Part shown: positions 44,748 to 55,453 of the stretch, piece after piece | How the letters are laid out: every line of letters starts with the position of its first letter | Position numbering within the stretch: position 1 is the first letter of the stretch | NCBI RefSeq assembly: GCF_002127325.2 | Contig: NC_035437.2 | Coordinates: 156,771,880 to 156,835,879 of the forward strand | Reading direction: 5' to 3' | From: Helianthus annuus | Taxonomy: Eukaryota > Streptophyta > Magnoliopsida > Asterales > Asteraceae | DNA: 64,000 nt | The notes under the pieces: model-generated | Database searches by the model: none | Told to the model about the DNA's origin: nothing | What the model saw: the letters and a program-made list of their open reading frames with translations, nothing else | Position numbers and translations under genes: made by a program

Positions 44748-45790
44748 GAGCATCATTTACCTATTTACCTATATATTTAAAAACTAACTGAATGAACAGT
44801 AAACATTACTAAATAAATATAAATATTATATTTAAAAACTAACTGAATGAACAGTAAACATTACTAAATAAATATAAATATTAAAAAGAGAAATTATTTA
44901 AAAACTAACTGAATGAACAGTAAACATTACTAAATAAATATAAATATTATATTTAAAAACTAACTGAATGAACAGTAAACATTACTAAATAAATATAAAT
45001 ATTAAAAAGAGAAATTAATGAATAAAAATAGAAATGAATGAATATAAATATTAAAAAGAGAAATTAATGAATAAAAATAGAAATGAATGAATAGTATCGG
45101 GTACCGGTATCAAATTTATTAAATTGAGTGTATTAATGAACAGTAAACATTACTAAATAAATATAAATGTTATATTTAAAAACTAACTGAATGAACAGTA
45201 AACATTACTAAATAAATATAAATATTAAAAAGAGAAATTAATGAATAAAAATAGAAATGAATGAATATAAATATTAAAAAGAGAAATTAATGAATAAAAA
45301 TAGAAATGAATGAATATATATATTTAAAAACTAACTGAATGAACAGTAAACATTACTAAATAAATATAAATATTATATTTAAAAACTAACTGAATGAACA
45401 GTAAACATTACTAAATAAATATAAATATTAAAAAGAGAAATTAATGAATAAAAATAGAAATGAATGAATATAAATATTAAAAAGAGAAATTAATGAATAA
45501 AAATAGAAATGAATGAATAGTATCGGGTACCGGTATCAAATTTATTAAATTGAGTGTATTAATGAACAGTAAACATTACTAAATAAATATAAATATTATA
45601 TTTAAAAACTAACTGAATGAACAGTAAACATTACTAAATAAATATAAATATTAAAAAGAGAAATTAATGAATAAAAATAGAAATGAATGAATATAAATAT
45701 TAAAAAGAGAAATTAATGAATAAAAATAGAAATGAATGAATAGTATCGGGTACCGGTATCAAATTTATTAAACTGAGTGTATTTTCGGTA
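44748..45790. repeat. Higher-order tandem array of two AT-rich units
   Basis: Unit A (about 55 bp, with AACTAACTGAATGAACAGTA) and unit B (about 50 bp, with AGAGAAATTAATGAATAAAA) alternate in blocks. A marker segment, AGTATCGGGTACCGGTATCA, recurs at about 45094, 45516 and 45739, so a longer period of about 420 bp and a shortened one of about 223 bp are visible. Confidence 0.85.
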
Positions 45791-46380
45791 TTCGTTTGGC
45801 ACCGGTATTTATCGGGTTTTACCCTCAAATACCGGTGCCGTACCAGTACCGACTGTATCAAGCCGTACTGTACCGGGTATATTTGGTACCGAGCTCATCA
45901 AATCCTGTAGCAACGTAGCAATGCAAGTAATTACACAGTTTAGATTACTTTTCATACACACAGTAAGTAAACTGTATTTCGTTTGAATGAGGTTTTATAT
46001 ACACAACTTATTTTGCTTTATTTTTTTGTCTTTTTACGTCATGAATGAATTGTAGCATGTAAAATTAACTTGCATATTTAGATTATTGATGAGCAAATCA
46101 TATCAAATCCTGTAATCAAATTGGTATCGTATCAGTACCAAATTTACTATATCAAATCATTTTCGGTACCAATTTGGTACCCACCTTTTGGCGTTTTCAG
46201 AATCGTTACTTTCGGTTTGACACCGGTCTAGCAACATACCTATATTTATTTATTTTTACCTTCAAATACCATACCGTATTGTACCGAGCATTTTCGGTGC
46301 CGGTACCTAATTCGGATGATTTTCCGGATCGGTACTTTTGGTGCCGTTACCGGTACCGAGCTCATCCATATTTTAACGTG
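45791..46380. repeat. GGTACC-rich degenerate repeat
   Basis: Words such as CGGTACC, ACCGGTA and TTTCGGTAC recur throughout. No coding frame is supported (the ORFs at 45777-45986 and 46174-46392 follow from composition). Confidence 0.5.
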
Positions 46381-46576
46381 TTAGCACCGTAATAACCGAA
46401 CTGAAAACAACCGAATTTCCAACGTGTAGGACGTGTGGGTCCTATTATTATATATTAGGTTACTTAAAATCGCTTTTATAGGACGGATTGACTATCCTTT
46501 TCATGACATTTTATTTATGTTTTGATATTCGGTATCTGCTTGCCGTTACTGACACGCATTTTGCAGTCATTAGGTC

Positions 46577-46609
46577 CCCGCCGCAACGCGCGGGCGGAAA
46601 TTTAACTAG
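46577..46609 (+). mobile_element. Helitron-type 3' terminus, plus strand
   Basis: CCGCCGC-AAC-GCGCGGGCGG hairpin, AAATTTAA, then CTAG (46606-46609) followed by T. It faces outward from 43497-46609, opposite to the terminus at 43497. Confidence 0.65.
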
Positions 46610-47050
46610 TTCTTTTAGATTTATATATCACAGAAGATAAATAACAAGGAATTAAATATATATATATATGTAAGGTAACTTTCCTTTGTTATACAAGTTT
46701 TGATGTACAAATTATATAATATATTATATTATTATATAATATAAATTTGTAACATTTGTTGACTTTATAGGTTGTACTTTGTGCTTCATTGGTGTGTTGT
46801 GCATTAGAGTGCTGTATGCTAATGGTACAAGTTCTACAACAACTCATAGTCATGTATTGTACCATATGTTAAAGCACATGATACATCCTTTTGATGCAGC
46901 TTTTCTTGGTTGCTTGACATGTTTTCTTCACGTGTCCCTGACTTCTTCTGTTACCAAGTTGATTGAGGTTTCTTTTTAAGTTTTGTATTGTCATAGGTTT
47001 TACATGGTCAACGTTTGATGTCATTTAACCTTTACTATAACAACGCGGGC
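46610..47050. other. Spacer with an unrecognised short ORF
   Basis: 46779-46979 (plus) is open for 66 codons and ends near AG|GTTTC. I see no domain. It may be a captured exon ending in a Helitron-like tail GCGGGCCTTCCATCTAG, into which the hAT below inserted. Confidence 0.35.
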
Positions 47051-47058
47051 CTTCCATC

Positions 47059-48287
47059 CAGTGGCGGAACTAGAACATTAATTCGGGGGTATCTCAAAAA
47101 AAAAATTTACCGTACAATCATACAATATTAAAAAAAAAACAATAATACATAAATAAAGTAAAACAAATACCTAATAGATTTGTCCTCTTTTTCTTCATAG
47201 CTTGAAATCGATCCATCACATCGTCGTCTTTTACTTCACTTAAAAAATCCTTTCCAACCGCACAAATCATAGCATTGTTCAAGAATTCCGGGCCGATTCG
47301 ATTGCGTAAATCCGTCTTCACAAGCTTCAATTTCGAAAAACATCTTTCAACGGTTGCGGTTGCCACCGGTAAAAGCAAAGCTAGCTTAACAACCCGATAA
47401 ACTGTAGGACAAGAACTATGCGTTCCTGTTTCAACCACAACACGCACAAGATCACTTATTTCATTCAAGTCTTCAAAGTTATCATCATCGCTTATTGTGT
47501 GACGAAATGACTCAATATCACCCAATTAAAGCTTGTTTTTTGGATTTTGGTTTCGTCATCACTTCAAAGAATTCAAACAATCACACAATCAATTCAAACA
47601 ATCAAAGAATTCAACGGCTAAGTAACAACAACATTTTATTAAACCAACTAATAAAACTGAAACAATAAAAAAAACTAATCAAACTAGAACATTAACTAAT
47701 ATTAATAAAACTAATCATTAATCAAAGTATAAAACTAATGAAAGTATCAAACAACCTCCTGCAAATCTGCGATGGCCGATGAGAGGAGGCGGACTGCCGA
47801 TTGCCGAATGCGGAATTTGTGATTTCTGTTAATCCAATAATCCTCCTGCGAATCTGCGATGTGCGATCATGTAATCCTCCTGGACCTCCTGCGATGTGCG
47901 ATGCAACGAATCAGCGAAGTAATCCTCCTGTGATTTCTGTTCGTGACTTCGTGAGTTCGTGACTTCGATTGTAATCCTCCTGGACCTCCTGCGAATTCTG
48001 TTCGTGACCTTTGATTATCCCTGCATTCAGTCTGCCACCCAATGCATTGTTGGGTTATTATTTTGTTATTTGGGCTAACTAGTATTGAGCTATCATTTGG
48101 TTATTTGGGCCAATATAATCAGTATTTTTTGGGCTTAATTTCAGTTTGTAAAATTTTTTTGAGGGGTGTCCTAGTTGTTGTTGAGGGGTGTCCTTAGTAT
48201 AAAAATCGAAAAAAAAAATTTACATTACCGGATAAAAGTTGAGCCGTAGCCCGGGCTACGCCTCAGACTACACTAGGTCCGCCCCTG
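47059..48287. mobile_element. hAT transposon deletion derivative
   Basis: Perfect 8 bp target duplication CTTCCATC (47051-47058 and 48288-48295). Ends are CAGTGGCGGAACTAG and, complemented, CAGGGGCGGACCTAG. It keeps only the C-terminal end of its transposase. The rest is non-coding, with repeats such as AATCCTCCTG and CTCCTGCGA. Confidence 0.92.
47118..47525 (-). pseudogene. hAT transposase C-terminal dimerisation domain fragment
   Basis: 135-codon frame. RVVKLALLLPVATATVERCF followed by SKLKLVKTDLRNR and LNNAMICAVGKDFL is the hAT family C-terminal dimerisation domain, of the subgroup also carrying TTF-type fingers. Zinc fingers, catalytic residues and the middle of the protein are absent, and the upstream boundary is an internal deletion. 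The frame itself has no stop inside the domain, so the deletion is probably not old. On its own it cannot catalyse transposition. Confidence 0.88.
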
Positions 48288-48334
48288 CTTCCATCTAGCA
48301 TTTTTTTTACGTTTTGTCTTAATTTGTAAGTTAC

Positions 48335-48359
48335 CGACCACGTTTCGAGGTTTCATCTA
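48335..48359 (+). mobile_element. Possible degenerate Helitron 3' end
   Basis: CGACCACGTTTCGAGGTTTC followed by ATCTAGT resembles the end at 50675-50705. The hairpin is weak. Confidence 0.3.
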
Positions 48360-48738
48360 GTTAAAACCATATAAATAAGTAACAACTTTAGGCTTAGGTT
48401 GGTTGTAACCTGTGCTTGGGGTGCTTTTCAAAAAAAAAAAAACTTTGTGGTTCTGATTCATACATCTTCCCCTTCTTTCATTACTTCACTTTTCAACACA
48501 CAACATCAGAGTATAGAGAGAGAAAGTTAACCTCTGAGAGAGAGAGAGAGGGGAGAGATTGGCGACGATCGTGGTGAATCTTTGCCACTATTCATCACCA
48601 CCGCTATCATCGGCCCACACTGCCACCACGACCATCGCCCAATCCCCAGCGCACCTCCCCACCAACCCCTCAAAACACCACTTAAAACCCCCAAAATTGT
48701 CACAGATCGTCGATTCAAGAAGCAAAAACTCATTTCCT

Positions 48739-48800
48739 ATGGGCTCCAAGCGACCTCGCTTCGATGACAGTGCAAGCCGCAGGTTCGTCTTCAGTTTATA

Positions 48801-48858
<58 letters not shown>

Positions 48859-49230
48859 TTTACATTTGGTTGATGATATAGGCTTGAAATTCGTTTGTTT
48901 AATTGTTATAGGAAGATTTTAATCGGGGGTTTAGCAAAGGATACTACCATAGGTTAGTGTTTAGTTGTATGTGTTTGTGTAATTATGACAGTGCCATTAT
49001 TTGTATCATGATTTGAAGTGTTTATGTGTTTAATTGTGTATAGGTACATTGTTAACTATTTTACAAAGTATGGAGACCTGACAGATTTGGTTATCATGAA
49101 AGATCGGTAGACTGGTCGACTGAGGGGCTTCGGATTTATTACGTATGCGGATCAATCGGTTGTTGACATTGCTTTGAGAAGTATCAAAATAATGGAATTA
49201 TATTATCAAAATAATGTTCTGTCAGGTATT
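48739..49230 (+). pseudogene. RRM RNA-binding protein pseudogene fragment
   Basis: Exon 1 (48739-48782) starts MGSKRPRFDDS. Exon 2 (48912-48952) joins in phase to give RKILIGGLAKDTT, the RNP2 strand of an RRM. Exon 3 (from 49044) encodes YGDLTDLVIMKDR, a TAG stop (49108-49110), then TGRLRGFGFITYAD, which is RNP1. The family is the Musashi/hnRNP-like plant RNA-binding proteins. Entry into exon 3 is out of frame and the stop breaks the RRM, so it is dead. Upstream sequence (48440-48738) looks like a promoter and 5' UTR with a GA-rich tract. A (ATT)n tract (48803-48857) sits in intron 1. It ends within a region closed by a Helitron-type 3' end at 50705 and is probably a captured copy. Confidence 0.7.
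48803..48857. repeat. (ATT)n microsatellite
   Basis: About 18 uninterrupted ATT units. Confidence 0.95.
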
Positions 49231-49536
49231 TTTATTTAAATTCTTTTGTGATCTGTAATTTTTACCTTTAGTTCCTGAGGTGTGGGAGTACCTTTTTTAT
49301 GCTGAAATTAGGGTCTTGATTTGAGGTATTTATGATTCATGTAACTGGTGCTTAAGATATGTGGGATTATTATACAATACCTCTATTTTTTGCATATATT
49401 CTGGGATATCTAAAACTAAGAATTTCTGGGAAGCAATGTGTATTTAGGTGATGCAACACAATGATTAAGAATACAACACTTTACATGCTACCTTTCTTCA
49501 CTAACAAGCATCCATAAGTGTTCATGTTATTAGTTA

Positions 49537-50079
49537 GCCAGGGGGTGTGGTATAAAGCCCCCCGCCAAATAAGCGCCGTTAACGCCCTATAGCTCCCCGT
49601 AGCCACCCCCTGGGTGCCAAAGGGGGAGGGCTCCATTGCACTAATGCCGGTTAAAGGGGAAAGAAGGTGGGGCCCACCCTTTTCAACCAATTAAATCTCT
49701 TCTCTTTTTTTATGTATTTTGTTTAATAGATTGAGAAGCTGTCTAGAGTAAAGAGGAATGCCCTTTTCCCTTTAGCATAGATAATCCATCTTTCTTATTC
49801 TTATATATAGCTTACTCGAAGGTTAGCCCCCTCTGCTAGCCTTGAGGGAAGCGAAAGAAATCAGGCAAGTGAAAGTGAAGTTGACTATAGCTTTTTGGCA
49901 AGCGATCTCAACAAAGAAGCATAGCTCAGTGACGACTATCAATTTACTAAGAGAAGAAAGATCGGATTGTAGGTTAGATTCAAGGTATGCCAATTTCTTG
50001 ATTCTACTCAGCTTTCCAGATTGGCTTAGTGACGTGGCGTGATAAAGTCCCTAGGGGCTTTATACCACATCCTGTAGCC
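49537..50079. mobile_element. PIF/Harbinger-type MITE with a foreign insert
   Basis: Flanked by TTA on both sides (49534-49536 and 50080-50082). Left end GCCAGGGGGTGTGGTATAAA; right end TTTATACCACATCCTGTAGCC. It is homologous to the MITE at 59705-60032 up to TGTTTAATAGA and again from GTGACGTGGC. The 300 bp between has no counterpart there. Confidence 0.75.
49733..50026. other. Foreign segment inside the MITE, possibly organellar
   Basis: About 294 bp with balanced base composition and purine-rich blocks (GGGAAGCGAAAGAAATCAGG) unlike the surrounding sequence. It resembles plant mitochondrial intergenic DNA in style only. Origin not proven. Confidence 0.3.
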
Positions 50080-50269
50080 TTAAAACTTGAAATGATGTTT
50101 AATTATTCTTTTAGATTTTCACTTATATTGTGTGTTCTTGATTCTAAGTTTTTGATTTTTGTATAATGCAAGTATCACTTACGGGTTTTATATGAGATAA
50201 TTACAATTGTAACTTATTACATGATTAATTTAGTTTTTTACTTTAAGCTAATCTTTATGTACCATTAAG

Positions 50270-50705
50270 GTGTGGAATAGACAAAAATAATATGTGATTC
50301 CTGATTTAATGTATGCAGGTAGTTTATGCTAGAGCCTTACTTCCTTGGGTTAAACATATGGAAAAAGTATTGTTAACACTTTGCGAGCCGTAGGTGAGTC
50401 ATCAGTATACTTTACTATAAAAAGGCAATGTGAACTTTGTTTGTTTGAATTTCATTTACCTATATTTATTTCACTTTTATGTTTTTATTATAATGACGAC
50501 TACAAATGGAAAATTAATGGTTGAACTTAATTAATCTAGGCAACGCCTCGCTGAAAACCTCACGGAAGTAACGTCGAAAGCTGCAAATATTTGCGAGTTA
50601 CAAGCTGAATTGAAGGCGATCATCGGCGCACTTTATGTTTATTCGTATATGTCATGTCTAAATTTCTAAGCCCCCGACCGCATCGCAGCGGGGTCTTCCA
50701 TCTAG
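50270..50705 (+). pseudogene. Exon-like fragments before a Helitron-type 3' end
   Basis: 50320-50393 (after GCAG) encodes VVYARALLPWVKHMEKVLL and meets a stop. 50540-50640 (after CTAG) encodes QRLAENLTEVTSKAANICEL followed by QAEL, coiled-coil-like. I do not recognise the sources. The end GACCGC-ATCGCA-GCGGGGTC, then TTCCAT and CTAG (50702-50705) plus T, is a Helitron-like terminus, so these and the RRM fragment may share one element. The 5' end was not found. Confidence 0.4.
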
Positions 50706-51615
50706 TTACAATCAATTTGATGCATAAACTACATCCCACTCAATTTGTTACCACCAATCAAATTCTTAAATTCTCAAATGAATTAATTTGATCATCTAAT
50801 AATAATATTCTTTTAACATGAACTAATAGATGATTTTGTGGATTTTGCGAACCAATACGATTTAAGAAATCTTTTTCAACTTTTCCTTTCAGAATATACA
50901 AAAGCTAATTCATTATTATTTCTAAAAATAACAATATTGTATCATTTAAAAAAAAAGTAGTTCATCATCATTATACTTAGTAAATCCCACTAATAGGTTC
51001 AATAGTAAGATGTAGACAATTATACATCTACCGCATAGGAATAGAGATGCTGTTTCCAGTGAGACCCTCGGCTCGATAATAATTCTGTATCAAGCTTTGG
51101 ACATGAGACACATAACACTCAACAATCGGGACAAAGGTTGATTTGTGCATGTACCCCCTTGTCTTTCGGCTATCAACGCCACCACATGATGCATGATTAG
51201 TCACTCGTCGCTTTTAACGTTATTTTCACGAAATTAGTAAAATAACATTAAAATTAGTGCAATTTCACTTTTGCCCCTTGGGGGACCACACATAATTACG
51301 TCAATGTTAACGTCTCAATATTCACTATGTATTTAGTTATTTCAATGTTAACATTTTAAAATATCGGTACAATACTGGTTTTTTTCTTTTTTTTTCTTTT
51401 AGTTGTTATTGCCGATACCGTAATGACACGAACTGATACCAATCAAATTATCTCCCCAACGCGTGGGGTAAAAATACTTGTTTTAAGTAATAGAAAGTTA
51501 ACTATTGGTGGGCGACGGCAGTTGTGGTCTAATCGTCGATTGCCACGTGGCCCACTGACTCCAACCGTCTAATCACATGTATTCACTGTTTATTAGCCGT
51601 CTAAATTCATATATA
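50706..51615. other. Spacer, no gene seen
   Basis: AT-rich, no supported ORF. T-rich tract near 51380-51400. Confidence 0.5.
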
Positions 51616-51623
51616 ATAATATA

Positions 51624-51909
51624 AGGGTAGGGATAGTGTACATTAATTCAGAAGTGTATTATAACACTATATAACACCATATAAACACCGTATAATACTA
51701 TGTAACACCATATAACACTATATAACAATATATAATACTATGCATCTATCATAGACATGCTATCAGACAAAATATAGTGTTATATTTGTTATATAGTGTT
51801 ATATGGTATTATATGATGTTACATAGTGTTATACGGTGTTTATATGGTGTTATATAGTATTATAATACACTTCCCACACTTCTAGATTAATGTACAGGAT
51901 CATCTACCT
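51624..51909. mobile_element. Foldback MITE made of TATAACACTATA words
   Basis: Nearly the whole element is an inverted repeat. AGGGTAGGGATAGTGTACAT on the left matches the complement of the right end, AGGTAGATGATCCTGTACAT. ATAATATA flanks both sides (51616-51623 and 51910-51917). Confidence 0.75.
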
Positions 51910-51920
51910 ATAATATAATA

Positions 51921-52157
51921 TAGTATAGTATAGTATAGTATAGTATAGTATAGTATAGTATAGTATAGTATAGTATAGTATAGTATAGTATAGTATAGTA
52001 TAGTATAGTATAGTATAGTATAGTATAGTATAGTATAGTATAGTATAGTATAGTATAGTATAGTATAGTATAGTATAGTATAGTATAGTATAGTATAGTA
52101 TAGTATAGTATAGTATAGTATAGTATAGTATAGTATAGTATAGTATAGTATAGTATA
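51921..52157. repeat. (TAGTA)n microsatellite, about 47 units
   Basis: Uninterrupted pentanucleotide for about 237 bp, then a short TAATA variant tail to 52177. All three minus-strand frames are open through it (95-127 codons of YYTIL-type repeats), which is an artefact of the 5-base unit. Confidence 0.95.
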
Positions 52158-52177
52158 ATATAATATAATATAATATA

Positions 52178-52595
52178 GAGTAAATTGCCATTTTGGTCCA
52201 TGTGGTTTGGTCACTTTTGCCACTTTAGTCCAAAACTCAAACCTTTTGCATCCGGGTCCCTGTGGTTTCAGTTTTATTGCCATTTTGGTCCAAAAATGAA
52301 ATCAGGTCATATTCATCTTATAAAATCCTGCTATTTGGTTCTTTTCCTCAAGGGAAAATGGTCATTTCTTTTTTATAAATAAATACCAGATTTTATAAGA
52401 CAAATATGATCTGATTTGCCCCTGAGAAAAATGAAAAAAATGCAGGATTTTATAAGACAAATATGACCTGATTTCATTTTTGGACTAAAATGGCAATAAA
52501 ACTGAAACCACAGGGATCCTGAAGCAAAATGTTTGAGTTTTGGACTAAAGTGGCAAAAGTGAACAAACCTCAGGGACCAAAATGGCAGTTTACTC
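52178..52595. mobile_element. Foldback Mutator-type MITE
   Basis: The left arm GAGTAAATTGCCATTTTGGT with CACTTTTGCCACTTTAGTCC mirrors the right arm GGACTAAAGTGGCAAAAGTG with ACCAAAATGGCAGTTTACTC. The arms are more than 150 bp. This end is common in plant genomes. Confidence 0.85.
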
Positions 52596-52634
52596 TATAA
52601 TATAATATAATCTATATCTATATCTATATCTATA

Positions 52635-53702
52635 TCTATACTATATAATAAAAGAAACCAATAAATGGACACTTGTCATTATTCTAGATCATCCTTAATT
52701 ATAGATAATTATTATTATTATTATTATTATTATCAAATTTAATATATATTTCAAACATTTAAGAAATTATGGATACGGATAAAGTTATCAGTTTTACTAT
52801 ATTAAGTCTTTGAATTTGAATAGGCTTAAAATACACGTAGTAACATACATAAAACGACCAAAAATACAACTCGTGTGATTTGCTTTTAAAATGACTTATT
52901 ACGCATGTTAATATTTGATGAAGTAATGTTCCAACTGCATTATTATATGCATATTTCTTTTGTTATGCTATCTATATATAATGATACTAGGTTAGAACCC
53001 CGTGTATTATACGGGTTAAGTAAATAAAAAATCAAATGGTTAAAAACGAAGATTTAATAATGATAAAACGATATTTTTAAGACGTTTTTCTGCTATCCAG
53101 ACAAAATTTTGTGTCATGTATGATCAAAACTTGTGATGTTTGTCAAGTTTATAAATGGGTTATTGGATTTTATCACTCACAACTATTAGATATTTGTCGG
53201 TGCCACTCTCAACTATCACTTTGACTCCCACCACTCCCAACTTAACACTTTGTGTGTTGTGTCACCTTGCACGTGAACATTTCTTAGTGTTTGACTTGTG
53301 TTATTGGTGATATTAGGCCAACACTTTGTGAATTACTAATGCTAACACTTTGTAAATTACTAACGAGTGCATGTGAATCTGCTCCAAAAAGACAAAATGG
53401 AAGCCAAAAACCACTCAACCGGAGTGACACAACACACAAAGTGTTAAGTTGGGAGTGGTGAGAGTCAAAGTGATAGTTGAGAGTGGCAACGACAAATATC
53501 TAATAGTTGTGAGTGATAAAATCCAATAACCCATTTATAAACTTGACAAACATCACCAGTTTTGATCATACATGACACAAAATTTTGTCTGGATAGCAGA
53601 GAAACGTCTTTAAAATATCGTTTTATCATTGTTAAATCTTCATTTTTAACTATTTGATTTTTTATTTACTTAACCCGTATAATACACGGGGTTCTAACCT
53701 AG
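52635..53702 (+). mobile_element. Short non-autonomous Helitron with an internal inverted copy of its 3' end
   Basis: 5' end TCTATACTATATAATAAAAG preceded by A. The 3' end is CCCGTATAATACACGGG hairpin, GTTCTAAC, then CTAG (53699-53702) followed by T. An inverted copy of the last 280 bp occupies 52987-53266. Confidence 0.75.
52987..53702. repeat. Inverted repeat of two Helitron 3' ends, 280 bp arms
   Basis: Arms 52987-53266 and 53423-53702 of equal length with few mismatches, separated by 156 bp. Both outer ends are CTAG preceded by the same hairpin. Confidence 0.9.
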
Positions 53703-54109
53703 TATAATAATATATGATACATAATATATGAGGCCGGTTATCATACCAATAACCTAATCGTACATTATGTACGCTTCATCCACAACCCTCGGATCATCTT
53801 TCTTAAACAGCGTGTTTTTCTATAAAATTTATCAAATTAGGATTAATAAAAAAGAAACCGCCAAGGTTAAAATCGTCAAATTTAAGATCAAAACACCTGA
53901 TAAACGGCAAACAAAACCTCAAAAATCATAACGTAAGATCCTAAATCAAAACCAAAAACGAAATTATAACAATTAATAAAAAATCGATCGATTCCTATTC
54001 ACCAAATCGATCGATTCCTATTCACCAAATTCTTCTGTGAAAATGAACTTCTGATAAATTTAGAAATTCTGGATCGACTGACTATCGAAGAAGATGATGC
54101 AGAATGTGA

Positions 54110-54460
54110 AATCATGTGCGAAATCATAGACAATGCAAATGCGATTTCAATAAAAAAAGAATTCTTTGAGATTTCATATACTTTGTGAATTCATGGACAA
54201 TGCAATGCGATTTCATATAGTTTGCGAATTCATGACATGCACATGCGATTTCAGAAAAAAGTTAAGTATTCTATGAGATTTCATATAATTTGCGAATTCA
54301 TGATAATGCACATGCGATTTCAAAAAAAAGTTAAGAACTCTTTGAATTTTCATATAGTGTGCGATTTCAATATTTTACACATGCGATATCAGAAAAAAAG
54401 GATATTTATATGTTGGTTTCTTACAGTTTGCGAATTTGTTTCGAATCAAGTGCGATTTTG
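54110..54460. repeat. Left subterminal repeats (ATGCGATTTCA / TGCGAATTCAT words)
   Basis: About ten copies of GCGATTTCA or GCGAATTCAT in a loose tandem of 55-75 bp units (for example CACATGCGATTTCAGAAAAA and CACATGCGATTTCAAAAAAA). The ORF at 54222-54461 follows from the repeat. Confidence 0.8.
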
Positions 54461-54782
54461 AATAAAAACACTTCAAAAAAAACTTTAAAAAATACTTTGT
54501 AATAAAAATGCAAAAAAAAAAAAAAAAAAAAACAAACAAACAAACTACCAATCTTAAAAACTAAAAATAGTATAATTTTATATAAAAAAAAACTTAATTT
54601 ATTAACGATGTGACTATAATTTGACATGTAATGATGAATTTTACAATAAGTACTACTGAACTTTACCACCCTACCTATATAATAAATTTACTATATTAAT
54701 ATAAAAACCCTAGATATAACTACCTTCCATATTAAGATATATAATACGAAATAAAGACATACAACAAACAGACCAACAAAAA

Positions 54783-55124
54783 ATGGCATCTGAAGAATCA
54801 GAAAAAATCAAAAACATTGCTATCAAAGAGCTATTGTCAACTAGAACGTTGACAGAAATAAGCACTGATGTCACATCTTCTCATCTGGTTCTTGATGTGC
54901 AGGGAAAAATTCTTGAACAAATCAAGAAAAATCAAGATGTATGGGAACAGCTACTTCAAGAACCACCATCAAGCTTCAAAGACAAAGCTTTGGATCACAT
55001 AAAAGGGTAATCTCAAGCTGATGACTTAGCCTTCTCTTTCCTGACAGATGCTCTGAACACTGTGAAAGAGAAGATGGAGTTCAGCTCTTCTAAACAAGAC
55101 AAAATATTTGCTCCAAGTAACTAA
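54783..55124 (+). pseudogene. Unrecognised second ORF of the Mutator-like element, one internal stop
   Basis: ATG-initiated 75-codon frame (MASEESEKIKNIAIKELL start), TAA at 55008-55010. The same frame then stays open another 37 codons (SQADDLAFSFLTDALNTV onward) to TAA at 55122. The continuing in-frame openness suggests one nonsense mutation in a protein of about 113 residues; a tiny intron (GTAATC to CTGACAG) is an alternative. The protein is Lys/Glu/Gln-rich and probably helical. No family recognised. It lies opposite the transposase on the other strand, as accessory genes do in some Mutator-like elements (inference). Confidence 0.45.
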
Positions 55125-55453
55125 AATCTATTTTTTAATCGTTTTGTGGTTAGGGTTGTGTTAGACAATAACTAATATTATATTTTTGGTACATGTTTTG
55201 AACACATATTATGTTTGCTATATAAGATATTAAATCGATTGAATGATATAGCCATCATTGTCACATAACAAAACAAAAAAGATACCTCATATATCGCATG
55301 TAATAAAAGTGAAATCGCATGTATGAATGATTATACACTGTAACTTATAGAAATCACATGTTTTAAACTATAAATCGCATGATAAAATGATATAAACAGA
55401 TGAATATAAAATCGCATGTGTTTAGTATAATTCGCATGTGCATTTATAAAAAC

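Noticed and set aside
44748..45790. Repeat array considered as a CRISPR or centromeric satellite
   Set aside because: The genome is a plant, there are no unique spacers between units, and the array is only 1 kb within a transposon-rich arm.
51900..52283. Three overlapping minus-strand ORFs of YTIL-type repeats
   Set aside because: A 5-base repeat without a stop in any minus frame gives open frames automatically.
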